This document shows positions 28,441-37,502 of a stretch of DNA of 64,000 nt, piece by piece (positions within the stretch are counted from its first letter, which is position 1; every line of letters begins with the position of its first letter). The position numbers and the translations under genes are program-made. This DNA comes from Janibacter melonis (GTDB lineage Bacteria > Actinomycetota > Actinomycetes > Actinomycetales > Dermatophilaceae). The notes beneath the pieces were generated by a model, which was given only the letters and a program-made list of their open reading frames with translations, searched no databases and had not been told where the DNA came from. The stretch is from assembly GCF_020567375.1 (NCBI RefSeq), contig NZ_JAJBZM010000001.1:171396-235395 (forward strand), in the 5' to 3' direction.

Positions 28441-29540
28441 GCGCGGGCGGCTACCGCCTCGGCCTGGACCTCACCGACCGGCTCGTCCTCGTCGTCGGGG
28501 GCGGGCCGGCTGCGGTGCGCGAGGCCGAGGGCTGCCTGGTGGCGGGCGCCCGGGTGCTCCTCCTCGCGCCCGAGGTCGACCCCGGGCTCGCCGGACGGGC
28601 CGGGCTCACCTGGCGTGCTGCCCCCTTCGAACCCGCCGACCTCTCCGGGCCGGACCGCGTCTGGCTCGTCCACGCGGCGACCGGCGACCCGGCGACCGAC
28701 GGCGCCGTGGCCCGGGCTGCCGAGGAGGCGGGCGTGTGGTGCGTGCGCGCCGAGCACCAGCCCCGGGCGGCTCGTAATCACGGGGACGGGCGGGTCGGGC
28801 GGGTCGCCCTCGTCGGCGGCGGTCCGGGCGCACCGGACCTCATCACCGTGCGCGGCGCCCGTCTGCTCGCGCAGGCCGACGTCGTCGTCACCGACCGGCT
28901 CGGGCCGGTCGACCTCCTCGACGACCTGCCGGCCCACGTCGAGGTCGTCGACGTCGGCAAGCACCGCGACCGCCACCCCGTCCCGCAGGACCGGATCAAC
29001 GAGATCCTCGTCGACCGTGCCCGCCGCGGGCTCGACGTCGTGCGGCTCAAGGGGGGCGACCCCTTCGTCCTCGGCCGCGGGGGAGAGGAGGCGCTGCACT
29101 GCGCCGCCCACGGCATCGCCGTCGAGGTCGTCCCCGGGATCACGAGCGCGATCTCCGTCCCCGCCGCCGTCGGCATCCCGGTGACCCATCGCGGCATCAC
29201 GACCTCCTTCGTCGTCGCGTCGGCGCACGAGGGGGCCGGCCCGTCGCTCGACGGGCTGCGCGACGCGCCGCAGGACGCGACCCTCGTCCTGCTCATGGGG
29301 GTCACCGCGCTGGGCCGGACCGCCGCCGACCTCGTCGCCGCGGGACGCGCCCCCGGCACGCCCGTCGCGATCGTCGAGCGCGGGTGGATGTCCGGCCAGC
29401 GGGTCACCCGCACCACCCTGTCGCGGGCGGCCGCGGACGCCGAGGCCGAAGGGGTGCGAGCCCCCGCCGTCGTCGTCGTCGGCGAGGTGGTCACCGTGCC
29501 GGAGCATGTGGCGCGGCTCCTGGCAGGCTCGACGGCATGA
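28437..29540 (+). CDS. cobA: uroporphyrinogen-III C-methyltransferase with N-terminal NAD-binding domain
   Basis: 367 residues. The first ~110 residues form a Rossmann domain (LVLVVGGGPAAVREAEGCL) like the precorrin-2 dehydrogenase part of CysG/Met8, but the following ferrochelatase half is missing. Residues about 120-367 are a complete SUMT: VALVGGGPGAPDLITVRGA, VVTDRL, RLKGGDPFVLGRGGEE and PGITSAISVPA. It makes precorrin-2 and probably oxidises it to sirohydrochlorin; SirB downstream would insert iron. Overlaps at both ends (GTGA, ATGA) fix it in the sulfur operon. Confidence 0.92.
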   Translation: MSAGGYRLGLDLTDRLVLVVGGGPAAVREAEGCLVAGARVLLLAPEVDPGLAGRAGLTWRAAPFEPADLSGPDRVWLVHAATGDPATDGAVARAAEEAGVWCVRAEHQPRAARNHGDGRVGRVALVGGGPGAPDLITVRGARLLAQADVVVTDRLGPVDLLDDLPAHVEVVDVGKHRDRHPVPQDRINEILVDRARRGLDVVRLKGGDPFVLGRGGEEALHCAAHGIAVEVVPGITSAISVPAAVGIPVTHRGITTSFVVASAHEGAGPSLDGLRDAPQDATLVLLMGVTALGRTAADLVAAGRAPGTPVAIVERGWMSGQRVTRTTLSRAAADAEAEGVRAPAVVVVGEVVTVPEHVARLLAGSTA

Positions 29541-30220
29541 CCACCGTCCTGCTCGCCCACGGCTCGCCCGACCCGCGTCACCGCCAGGGGATCGAGGCGG
29601 TCGCCGACGGCCTGCGCTCGGCGCGGCCCGGCACGCCGGTCCGCCTGGCCTACCTCGAGACCGACGAGCCGTCCGCGGCCGCGCTCGGCCGCGAGCTCAC
29701 CGGCGAGGTCGTCGTCGTGCCGATGCTCATCACCCCGGCCTACCACGCGCGCACCGACGTGCCCCGGGCGGCGCGTGAGCTCGCCACCGGGGGTGCCCAG
29801 GTCCGGGTCACCGACCCCCTCGCACCGCACCCCCTGCTCCTCGACGCGGTCGTCGAGCGGCTCGCCTCGGCGGGGCACGCTCCCGACCCGGGCACCGACG
29901 TCCTGCTCGTCGCCGGCGGCAGCTCCGACGGCACCGCGAGGCGGTCCCTCGACGAGCTGCTCGTCGACCACCCGCGGCCCGGCTGGGGCCGGTGGCGGGG
30001 CACGACGTTGCGCGAGCCGGAGGTCGTCGCGGAGGCGGTCGGTCAGGCCGCGCAGGCCGGTCACCGGCTCGTCGTCCTCGCCTTCACCCTCGCCGAGGGC
30101 GTCCTGCACGACGCCGCCGAGCGCCTCGCCGGCGAGCACGGGGCCGACTTCGTGCGCGGGGGCCTGGGCCGGACCCGCTCGGTCGTCGAGCTCGTCGCGC
30201 TGCGCGCCACCCCGGCTTGA
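29537..30220 (+). CDS. sirB: sirohydrochlorin chelatase (CbiX/SirB family)
   Basis: 227 residues. Chelatase signature LLAHGSPDPRHRQG supplies one metal-site histidine and PAYHARTDVP the second. Two CbiX-like halves are recognisable. In this operon, with sulfite reductase and the siroheme methyltransferase, it most likely inserts ferrous iron into sirohydrochlorin, giving siroheme for sir. Cobalt chelation is the other family activity, but no cobalamin genes lie nearby. Last gene of the operon, followed at once by a hairpin. Confidence 0.92.
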   Translation: MTTVLLAHGSPDPRHRQGIEAVADGLRSARPGTPVRLAYLETDEPSAAALGRELTGEVVVVPMLITPAYHARTDVPRAARELATGGAQVRVTDPLAPHPLLLDAVVERLASAGHAPDPGTDVLLVAGGSSDGTARRSLDELLVDHPRPGWGRWRGTTLREPEVVAEAVGQAAQAGHRLVVLAFTLAEGVLHDAAERLAGEHGADFVRGGLGRTRSVVELVALRATPA

Positions 30221-30240
30221 CCTCACCTGCACCTGAGGTC
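30219..30240 (+). terminator. hairpin at the end of the sulfur operon
   Basis: GACCTCA, 8-base loop, TGAGGTC: a perfect 7-bp stem that begins in the sirB stop codon. No T run follows, as is usual in high-GC actinobacteria. Confidence 0.55.
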
Positions 30241-30284
30241 GCACGCTGGTCGGCGTCGTCGGTGGTGAGAGGGATGATGAGCGG

Positions 30285-32162
30285 GTGAGCATGACGAGCT
30301 GGCAGCTGATGCGCTCGATGACCCAGGACGCGGGCGCGACACGATCGCCGCTCCCGCCCGGCACGGGTCGTCGGGTGCTCTCGTACGCGCGGGGCATGAG
30401 CGGCACCATCGCCGCCTTCCTCGTGCTCGTCGCGCTGTCCTCGAGCACGGTGGTCGCGGCTCCGCTCATCCTCGGGCGTCTCGTCGACGACGGCATCACC
30501 CCCCAGCGGCGCGACGTCGTCGTCGGGCTCGCCCTGCTCGTCGCGCTCGTCGCCGTCGTCGAGGCGGTGACGACGATCGCCCAGCGCTGGTACTCCGCGC
30601 GGATCGGCGAGGGGCTCATCTACCGGCTGCGCACCCAGGTCTTCGAGCACGTGCTCGCCCAGCCCATCGCCTTCTTCACCCGGGCGCAGACCGGGGCGCT
30701 CGTCACCCGGCTCAACACCGACGTCATCGGCGCGCAGAGCGCCTTCACCTCCGTGCTGTCGAGCGTCGTGAGCAACGTCATCTCGCTCGTGCTCATCATC
30801 GGCGCGATGGCGCTCCTGTCGTGGCAGCTCACCCTCGCCTCGCTCGCGCTCGTGCCCTTCTTCATCCTGCCGGCGCGGTGGATGGGCCGGCGGCTGGCCG
30901 TGCTCACCGCCGAGCAGATGGGGCACAACGCCGACCTCGGCACCCAGATGACCGAGCGCTTCAACGTCGGCGGGGCCCTGCTCGTGAAGATCTTCGGCCA
31001 CCCCGAGCACGAGCTCGCCGAGTACGACAGCCGGGCGTCCCGGGTGCGCGACATCGGCGTCGTCATCGCCGTCAACCGCGCGCTCTTCTTCGTCCTGCTC
31101 ACCTTCATCGCCGCGCTGGCGACGGCGATGGTCTACGGGGTCGGCGGGATCATGGCGGTCGACGGCACGCTGTCGGTCGGCACGCTCCTCGCGCTCGCCG
31201 CCCTGCTCGGACGCCTCTACGGCCCGCTGACGGCGATCTCCAACGTGCGCGTCGACATCCTCACGACCCTCGTCTCCTTCGCCCGCCTCTTCGAGGTGCT
31301 CGACCTGCGTCCGAGCATCCAGGAGCGCGAGGGCGCGCGGGACCTCCCGCAGGGTGACGCCCTCGACGTCGAGCTCGACGACGTCCACTTCGCCTACCCC
31401 TCCGCCGACGAGGTCTCGCTCGCCTCGCTCGAGGCCCGGGCGACCGGGGACCGTGCCGGGTCCGGCGAGATCCTGCGCGGCGTGAGCCTCGACGCCCCGG
31501 CCGGCACCCTCACCGCCCTCGTCGGGCCGAGCGGGGCGGGCAAGACGACGCTCACGGCGCTCGTCGCCCGCCTCTACGACCCGACGGCGGGCGCGGTCCG
31601 GGTCGGCGGGGTCGACCTGCGCGACGCCACGCTGCGCTCGCTGCACGACAGCGTCGCCGTCGTCACCCAGGACGCCCACCTCTTCCACGACACCATCCGC
31701 GGCAATCTGCTCTTCGTGCGGCCCGAGGCCACCGACGAGCAGATGGAGCAGGCGCTGCGGGCCGCGCAGATCTGGCACCTCGTCGAGTCGCTGCCGTCGG
31801 GGCTCGACACGGTCGTCGGCGACCGCGGGCACCGCCTCTCCGGCGGCGAGAAGCAGCGCCTGGCGATCGCCCGCCTGCTGCTCAAGGCGCCGGCGGTCGT
31901 CGTCCTCGACGAGGCCACGGCCCACCTCGACAGCGAGTCCGAGGCGGCGGTCCAGCGGGCGCTCGAGATCGCCCTGGCCGGGCGCACGTCGATCGTCATC
32001 GCCCACCGGCTGAGCACGATCCGCGGCGCCGACCAGATCCTCGTCGTCGACGGCGGCGAGATCGCCGAGCGCGGCACGCACCACGAGCTGCTCGCCCGGG
32101 GCGGGCTGTACGCCGACCTCTACCGCACCCAGTTCGCCGAGGCCGACGCCCCTGTCGGCTGA
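30285..32162 (+). CDS. ABC transporter, fused permease and ATPase (exporter)
   Basis: 625 residues. Six-helix transmembrane domain in the first ~330 residues (ABC_membrane type: QPIAFFTRAQTGALVTRLNTD), then an ATPase: GPSGAGKTTL, VTQDAHLFHDTIRGN, LSGGEKQRLAIA, VVVLDEATAHLD and H-loop IAHRLST. Acts as a homodimer or with an unseen partner. There is an extra acidic/Ala stretch of about 18 residues between the A-loop and Walker A. GTG start; GATGAT lies 6 bases before it and GAGAGGG a little upstream. Lipid or drug export is likely but unproven. Confidence 0.92.
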   Translation: MSMTSWQLMRSMTQDAGATRSPLPPGTGRRVLSYARGMSGTIAAFLVLVALSSSTVVAAPLILGRLVDDGITPQRRDVVVGLALLVALVAVVEAVTTIAQRWYSARIGEGLIYRLRTQVFEHVLAQPIAFFTRAQTGALVTRLNTDVIGAQSAFTSVLSSVVSNVISLVLIIGAMALLSWQLTLASLALVPFFILPARWMGRRLAVLTAEQMGHNADLGTQMTERFNVGGALLVKIFGHPEHELAEYDSRASRVRDIGVVIAVNRALFFVLLTFIAALATAMVYGVGGIMAVDGTLSVGTLLALAALLGRLYGPLTAISNVRVDILTTLVSFARLFEVLDLRPSIQEREGARDLPQGDALDVELDDVHFAYPSADEVSLASLEARATGDRAGSGEILRGVSLDAPAGTLTALVGPSGAGKTTLTALVARLYDPTAGAVRVGGVDLRDATLRSLHDSVAVVTQDAHLFHDTIRGNLLFVRPEATDEQMEQALRAAQIWHLVESLPSGLDTVVGDRGHRLSGGEKQRLAIARLLLKAPAVVVLDEATAHLDSESEAAVQRALEIALAGRTSIVIAHRLSTIRGADQILVVDGGEIAERGTHHELLARGGLYADLYRTQFAEADAPVG

Positions 32163-32235
32163 CGGGACGCCCGCCTGCCCGGCACCCCCTTCGCCGCAGC
32201 TCCGGCACGCCCGGAGGTCCTCGTGAGCCCGGGTC

Positions 32236-32273
32236 GAGGTATCCGGGAGTGCTGGGACTCGTCCGGATACCTC
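32236..32273. terminator. bidirectional hairpin between ABC exporter and SURF1 genes
   Basis: GAGGTATCCGG and CCGGATACCTC form a perfect 11-bp stem; the loop holds a second small stem GAGT/ACTC. It is symmetrical and lies between convergent genes, so it can stop transcription from both sides. Confidence 0.8.
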
Positions 32274-32295
32274 TACCCGCGCCGAGGCTGAGCGC

Positions 32296-33135
32296 TCAGC
32301 CGTCCTCCTCGTCCCAGATCCGCACCTTCGCGCGGCGGGGCGGGGGAGCGGGGGCGGTCTCGTCGGGCACCTGCGCGTCCTCGAGCGCCGCCACGGCGTC
32401 GCGCTCCTCGCGCCGCACGAAGAACCAGATGAGGACGAAGACCGCGGGGATGACGAGCCACCACTGGATCGCGTAGGCCATGTGCGGGCCCGTGCCCGTG
32501 TCGGGGGCGTCGAGGTCGAGGGGCGTCGGGTCCGCAGCGGGCTGCTCCTGCTGCCGCACGACGTACCCGCCGAGCAGGGCCTGGTCGCCCCACTCCTGCG
32601 ATGCCTCGGCGAGGTTGATGCTCGACAGCTGGCCGGGGATCGGGTCGCGGTCGAGGGATCGCTCGCCCTGACGCACCCACCCCGTCACCTCGACCTGCCC
32701 CGAGGGCGGGGCCGGCACGTCGGGACGCACCTCGGCCCCCTCGTCGGAGTTGGGGATCCAGCCGCGGTCGACGACGAGCACCGAGCCGTCGTCGAGCTCG
32801 AGCCGGGAGAGCACCTCGTAGCCGTACACGCCGTCCCGGGGCCGGTTGCGGGCGAGCAGGTCGCCGTCGAGGTACTCGCCGCGGGCCTGCACCCGGGTCC
32901 ACTCGCGCTCGAGGGGCATCGGTGAGGTAGCGAGCACCTCGCCCACCGGCTGTGCGGGTGCTGCATAGTGGCGCTCGATGCGGTCGGCCCGGGCGGCCTT
33001 GTCCTCGTAGCGGCCCCACTGCCACTGCCCGAGGTAGTAGCAGGCGACGGCCACGAGGACCGCGACGAGCCACCACCGCAGCCACGGCGGGGTGACGGCC
33101 CGGCGCAGCACGGCCCGGTGCTCGGCGACGCTCAT
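32296..33135 (-). CDS. SURF1 family cytochrome oxidase assembly protein
   Basis: 279 residues with a transmembrane helix at each end (about 15-35 and 225-245) and a periplasmic domain between, the SURF1 layout. Typical motifs: YYLGQWQWGRYEDK, LVDRGWIPN-like VVDRGWIPNSDEG, GWVRQGE and PHMAYAIQWWLV. Assists heme A insertion into the aa3 oxidase, in line with ctaA and ctaB earlier in the window. The C-terminal ~35 residues are charged and Pro-rich. ATG overlaps the stop of the small gene before it. Confidence 0.93.
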   Translation of the reverse strand: MSVAEHRAVLRRAVTPPWLRWWLVAVLVAVACYYLGQWQWGRYEDKAARADRIERHYAAPAQPVGEVLATSPMPLEREWTRVQARGEYLDGDLLARNRPRDGVYGYEVLSRLELDDGSVLVVDRGWIPNSDEGAEVRPDVPAPPSGQVEVTGWVRQGERSLDRDPIPGQLSSINLAEASQEWGDQALLGGYVVRQQEQPAADPTPLDLDAPDTGTGPHMAYAIQWWLVIPAVFVLIWFFVRREERDAVAALEDAQVPDETAPAPPPRRAKVRIWDEEDG

Positions 33136-33362
33136 GCCCACGGGTGCCCCTCGGGCGGGATCGCGTCGAGCTCGGCGAGCCGGACGGGGAAGCCACGTAC
33201 CGAGAGGTGCTCGTGCAGCGTGCTCGTGTGCTCCTCGCAGGCCAGCCAGACCTTGCGCCGCGTCTCGTCGTGCAGGCGGGGGTTGCGCCACACGACGGCG
33301 CGCACCGCCGTCCGGCGACACCCCTTCGCGCTGCAGACGAGCGGCTCGTCCGCGAGGCTCAT
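33132..33362 (-). CDS. small conserved protein with CxxxxC and CxxH pairs
   Basis: 76 residues between DUF3099 and SURF1 genes, coupled to both by ATGA overlaps. VCSAKGCRRTA near the N-terminus and ACEEHTSTLHEHL in the middle suggest a small metal-binding module (two Cys, then Cys/His). I recognise the arrangement upstream of actinobacterial SURF1 genes but no function is known to me; some databases give it misleading enzyme names. A link with oxidase assembly is inference from context. Confidence 0.75.
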   Translation of the reverse strand: MSLADEPLVCSAKGCRRTAVRAVVWRNPRLHDETRRKVWLACEEHTSTLHEHLSVRGFPVRLAELDAIPPEGHPWA

Positions 33363-33637
33363 CGGGTGATCTGTGCCCGGTCGACCGGTCCCGCCGAGGA
33401 CATCGGGGTGCCACGACGCGGGCCGACGGCGTTGGCGATGACGACGGCGACGTAGGGCAGCAGCACGGCGAGGACGACGCAGGTCCATCGCAGCCAGCCC
33501 TCGAAGAGGTAGGCCATGACGAAGCACGCGGTGCGCAGCGCCATCGTCAGCAGGTAGTTGCGGGTGCGGCGACGCCGGTCCACCGAGGCGGGCGGGGCCG
33601 CGCTCGTGACCGAGGCGACGTCGGGGGCGTGGGGCAC
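33359..33637 (-). CDS. DUF3099-like two-helix membrane protein
   Basis: 92 residues: a polar N-terminus, RRRRTRNYLLTMALRTACFVMAYL forming a first helix with a basic cap, a second helix WTCVVLAVLLPYVAVVIANAV, and a short tail. Fits DUF3099, an uncharacterised actinobacterial family. GTG start lies exactly 6 bases after TACGCT. First gene of the DUF3099, small-protein, SURF1 operon. Confidence 0.8.
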   Translation of the reverse strand: MPHAPDVASVTSAAPPASVDRRRRTRNYLLTMALRTACFVMAYLFEGWLRWTCVVLAVLLPYVAVVIANAVGPRRGTPMSSAGPVDRAQITR

Positions 33638-33643
33638 CTCGTC

Positions 33644-33649
33644 AGCGTA
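33644..33649 (-). promoter_or_regulatory. -10 of the DUF3099-SURF1 operon (leaderless)
   Basis: Minus-strand TACGCT followed by 6 bases and the GTG at 33637. Confidence 0.5.
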
Positions 33650-33684
33650 CGCCGCGATCCTGGGCGTCCACGGCGCGAGGCGGC

Positions 33685-33714
33685 TTCACCTACCAGGCGG
33701 TAGTGCTCTAGCGT
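33685..33714 (+). promoter_or_regulatory. fabG-fabI promoter with inverted repeat
   Basis: TTCACC (33685-33690), 18-base spacer, TAGCGT (33709-33714). The spacer holds CTACC-AGGC-GGTAG (33690-33703), a perfect 5-bp inverted repeat of the size bound by TetR-like regulators. Leader about 65 bases. Confidence 0.5.
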
Positions 33715-33724
33715 CGGGCAGTGA

Positions 33725-34510
<786 letters not shown>

Positions 34511-34569
34511 CCCGCGCCACCCGACCCACCCCCTTCGTCACCGACCCACCCCCCTGCGAAAGGCGCACC

Positions 34570-35325
34570 ATGCTCACCGGCAAGACCTTCCTCATCACCG
34601 GCGTCCTCATGGAGTCCTCCATCGCCTTCCACGTCGCGAAGATCGCGCAGGAGCAGGGGGCGAAGGTCATCCTCACGAGCTTCGGGCGCACGATGCGCAT
34701 CACCCAGACCATCGCGCGGCGCCTGCCCGAGACCGCACCGGTCATCGAGCTCGACGTCACCGACCAGGAGCACCTCGACAGCCTCGCCGAGCGTCTGGGC
34801 GAGCACTGCGAGCAGCTCGACGGGGTGCTGCACTCGATCGGCTTCGCGCCCGAAGGTGCCTTCAACTTCCTCGAGGCCGGGTGGGAGGACGTGAGCACGG
34901 CGCTGCACGTCTCCGCCTACTCGCTCAAGGCGCTCGCCGTCGCGGCGCTGCCGCGGATGAGCGCGGGCGGCTCGGTCGTCGGGCTCACCTTCGACGCCTC
35001 CTTCGCCTGGCCGGTCTACGACTGGATGGGCGTCGCGAAGGCGGCCTTCGAGTCGACCAACCGCTACCTCGCGCGTGACCTCGGCCCGAAGGGCGTGCGC
35101 TGCAACCTCGTCGCCGCCGGCCCGATCCGCACGACCGCCGCGAAGTCGATCCCCGGCTTCGAGCAGTTCGAGGAGAGCTGGGACAGCCGTGCGCCGCTCG
35201 GCTGGGACGTCGGCGACCCGGTGCCCACCGCCCGTGCGTGCGCCGCGCTGCTCTCCGACTGGTTCCCCGCGACGACCGGCGAGATCCTCCACGTCGACGG
35301 CGGCGTCCACGCGATGGGCCTGTAG
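34570..35325 (+). CDS. fabI: enoyl-ACP reductase (InhA/FabI type)
   Basis: NADH-dependent enoyl reductase completing each cycle of fatty acid elongation. 251 residues. N-terminal GKTFLITGVLMESSIAFHVA; SIGFAPE; FDASFAWPVYDWMGVAKAAFES with the YxxMxxxK catalytic set; TTGEILHVDGGVHAMG at the C-terminus. The sequence resembles mycobacterial InhA more than enterobacterial FabI. AAAGG before the ATG. Ends just before a cluster of three hairpins shared with the convergent serB. Confidence 0.96.
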   Translation: MLTGKTFLITGVLMESSIAFHVAKIAQEQGAKVILTSFGRTMRITQTIARRLPETAPVIELDVTDQEHLDSLAERLGEHCEQLDGVLHSIGFAPEGAFNFLEAGWEDVSTALHVSAYSLKALAVAALPRMSAGGSVVGLTFDASFAWPVYDWMGVAKAAFESTNRYLARDLGPKGVRCNLVAAGPIRTTAAKSIPGFEQFEESWDSRAPLGWDVGDPVPTARACAALLSDWFPATTGEILHVDGGVHAMGL

Positions 35326-35346
35326 CCCCCGCGCGAGACCTCAGCT

Positions 35347-35429
35347 TTCCCGCCCAGGGCGGGAACATGCGACCTCGGGAAGGAAATGTTCTTTCCCGAG
35401 GTCGAGCTTTCCCGCCCTGGGCGGGAAAG
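35347..35429. terminator. cluster of three perfect hairpins between fabI and serB
   Basis: Hairpin A (35347-35365): TTCCCGCCC-A-GGGCGGGAA. Hairpin B (35371-35403): GACCTCGGGAA, 11-base loop, TTCCCGAGGTC. Hairpin C (35407-35429): CTTTCCCGCCC-T-GGGCGGGAAAG. A and C are near-identical copies. They occupy almost the whole convergent spacer and would act in both directions. Confidence 0.8.
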
Positions 35430-35439
35430 TGGAGCCCCG

Positions 35440-36126
35440 TCAGCGAAGGGGGAGCGAGCCCTCGTCGTCGGGGGACCGCTCTGCGGTGAGGCCCAGGGCG
35501 TCCAGGACGAGGGCGAGGTCGGGCTCGTCGACCCGCACGTCAGCGGCGTCGCGCAGCGCCGGCTTGGCGCAGAAGGCCACACCGGTGCCTGCCGCCGCGA
35601 TCATGTCGAGGTCGTTGGCCCCGTCGCCCACGGCGACCGTGCGCTCGAGCGGCACGCCCGAGGCGGCCGCGAGCTCGCGCAGGAAGTCGGCCTTGGCCTC
35701 CCGGTCGACGACCGGGCCGTCGACGCGGCCGGTGAGACGGCCCCCTTCGGCCTCGAGGCGGTTGGCCCGCACGTGCTCGATGCCCAGCGCCGCGGCGAGC
35801 GGCTCGACAACCTCGACGAAGCCCCCGGAGACCAGCCCGACCGGCCAGCCGCGCTCGCGGAAGGCGCCGACGAGAGTGCGGGCACCCGGGGTGAGCGGCA
35901 CAGCGGCGCGGACGTCGTTGAGGACCGAGACCGGCAGGCCGGCGAGGGTCGCGACCCGGGCGTGCAGGCTCTGCGCGAAGTCGAGCTCGCCGCGCATCGC
36001 TGCCTCGGTCACCGCGGCGACCTCGTCACGCGTGCCGGCGTGCTCGGCGACGAGCTCGATGACCTCGGCCTGGATGAGGGTGGAGTCGACGTCCATGACG
36101 AGCAGCATCGGGGCGGTGGTGTCCAC
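35440..36126 (-). CDS. serB: phosphoserine phosphatase
   Basis: Last step of serine synthesis. 228 residues, HAD fold: DMDVDSTLI-type motif I as MDVDSTLIQAEVI, motif II LVSGGF, lysine in DREAKADFL, motif III/IV VGDGANDLDMIAAAGTGVAF. It has no N-terminal ACT domains, unlike many actinobacterial SerB2 proteins. GTG start; TAGCGT stands 8 bases before it. Convergent with fabI; same strand as glgC but 59 bases apart. Confidence 0.94.
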   Translation of the reverse strand: MDTTAPMLLVMDVDSTLIQAEVIELVAEHAGTRDEVAAVTEAAMRGELDFAQSLHARVATLAGLPVSVLNDVRAAVPLTPGARTLVGAFRERGWPVGLVSGGFVEVVEPLAAALGIEHVRANRLEAEGGRLTGRVDGPVVDREAKADFLRELAAASGVPLERTVAVGDGANDLDMIAAAGTGVAFCAKPALRDAADVRVDEPDLALVLDALGLTAERSPDDEGSLPLR

Positions 36127-36134
36127 GAGCGGCG

Positions 36135-36140
36135 ACGCTA
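36135..36140 (-). promoter_or_regulatory. putative -10 of serB (near leaderless)
   Basis: Minus-strand TAGCGT, 8 bases before the GTG at 36126. Confidence 0.45.
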
Positions 36141-36185
36141 GCCGAGCCGTCGCGCCGGCCGACCACCCGTCCGCGGCGCGGACCG

Positions 36186-37436
36186 TCAGGGCGTGACGAC
36201 CTGGCCCTTGCCGACGACCGTCAGCCCGCTCTCGGTGACGACGAAGCCGCGGGCCTCGTCGTGCTCGCGGTCGACGCCGATCTTCGTGCCCTCGGGGATC
36301 GTCACGTCCTTGTCGACGATGACCCGCTGGAGCTGCACGTGCCGGCCGACGTCGACCCGGTCGAGCAGCACCGAGTCCTCGACGGTCGTGTAGCTGTGCA
36401 GGTGCACCTGCGGCGACAGGATCGAGTTGTTGACCCGGGCCCCGGAGACGACGACGCCGGGGGCGACGCAGCTGTTGAGCGCCTCGCCGAAGCGGCCCTG
36501 GTCGCCGTGGACGAACTTCGCCGGCGGGTGGGGCTGCTGGTGGGTGTAGATCGGCCAGTCGTAGTTGTAGAGGTTGAAGATCGGGTGGATCGAGGTGAGG
36601 TCCATGTGGGCCTCGTAGTAGCTGTCCAGCGTCCCGACGTCACGCCAGTACGCGCGGTCGCGCTCGGTCGCACCGGGCACCTCGTTGGCGTTGAAGTCGT
36701 AGGCGTAGGCGTCCTGGCGGCTGACGAAGTCGGGGACGATGTCGCCGCCCATGTCGTGCTTGCTGCCCTCGACGGTGTCGTCGCGTGTCACCGCGTCGAC
36801 GAGCGCGTCGGTGGTGAAGACGTAGTTGCCCATGGACGCGTAGACCTCGCCGGGGGAGTCCGGCAAGCCGATCGCGTCGGTCGGCTTCTCCCGGAAGGCC
36901 GAGATGCGCGTCGGGTCCGCTGCGTCGACCTCGATGACGCCGAACTGGTCGCTGAGCCCGATGGGCTGACGGATGGCCGCGACGGTGCACCCGGCGCCGC
37001 TCTCGAGGTGCTGGTCGACCATCTGCGAGAAGTCCATGCGGTAGACGTGGTCGGCGCCGACGACGACGACGATGTCGGGCCGCTCGTCGCGGATCGCGTT
37101 GAGCGACTGGTAGATCGCGTTGGCGCTGCCCGTGTACCAGGACTTGTCGAGACGCTGCTGCGCCGGGATCGCCGCGACGTAGCTGCCCAGCATCGTCGAC
37201 ATCCGCCAGGCCTGGGAGACGTGCCGGTCGAGGCTGTGCGACTTGTACTGCGTGAGCACGACCACCTGCCGGTAGCCGGAGTTGATGACGTTGCTCAGGG
37301 CGTAGTCGATGAGGCGGTAGTTGCCGCCGAAGGGGACGGCGGGCTTGGCCCGGTCGGCGGTGAGCGGCATGAGCCGCTTGCCCTCCCCGCCGGCGAGGAC
37401 GATGACGAGGACCTTCGGTGCTCCGCGGCGAGACAT
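36186..37436 (-). CDS. glgC: glucose-1-phosphate adenylyltransferase
   Basis: Makes ADP-glucose, the donor for glycogen and maltosyl-phosphate synthesis. 416 residues. [25 protein letters not shown] nucleotidyltransferase loop (residues about 14-38), [24 protein letters not shown], and a C-terminal left-handed beta-helix with repeated hexads ([19 protein letters not shown]). ATG with AAGGGAG 6 bases upstream. Divergent from glgM with 66 bases between, the mycobacterial Rv1212c/Rv1213 arrangement. Confidence 0.97.
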   Translation of the reverse strand: MSRRGAPKVLVIVLAGGEGKRLMPLTADRAKPAVPFGGNYRLIDYALSNVINSGYRQVVVLTQYKSHSLDRHVSQAWRMSTMLGSYVAAIPAQQRLDKSWYTGSANAIYQSLNAIRDERPDIVVVVGADHVYRMDFSQMVDQHLESGAGCTVAAIRQPIGLSDQFGVIEVDAADPTRISAFREKPTDAIGLPDSPGEVYASMGNYVFTTDALVDAVTRDDTVEGSKHDMGGDIVPDFVSRQDAYAYDFNANEVPGATERDRAYWRDVGTLDSYYEAHMDLTSIHPIFNLYNYDWPIYTHQQPHPPAKFVHGDQGRFGEALNSCVAPGVVVSGARVNNSILSPQVHLHSYTTVEDSVLLDRVDVGRHVQLQRVIVDKDVTIPEGTKIGVDREHDEARGFVVTESGLTVVGKGQVVTP

Positions 37437-37467
37437 ACCGGCTCCCTTGTCTGGGTGTGGGCTCGGG

Positions 37468-37496
37468 TGACGAACCTATCGCCTTCGCCCTACGGT
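37468..37496 (+). promoter_or_regulatory. glgM promoter (leaderless), overlapping the glgC promoter region
   Basis: TGACGA (37468-37473), 17-base spacer, TACGGT (37491-37496), 6 bases to the GTG of glgM. On the other strand TAGGTT at 37474-37479 may be the glgC -10, so the two divergent promoters occupy the same stretch. Confidence 0.65.
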
Positions 37497-37502
37497 GGGC
37501 AC

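Noticed and set aside
35347-35429. CRISPR array
   Set aside because: Only two similar palindromes, no regular spacers and no cas genes; the RecB-type nuclease at 58719 is not a Cas4 in context.
36261-37502. Very long open frames antisense to glgC and to many other genes (for example plus strand opposite metH, 61617-63443)
   Set aside because: They mirror real genes with strong family motifs; high GC removes stop codons from the other frames. Products are Arg/Ala/Gly or Val/Asp-rich without motifs.
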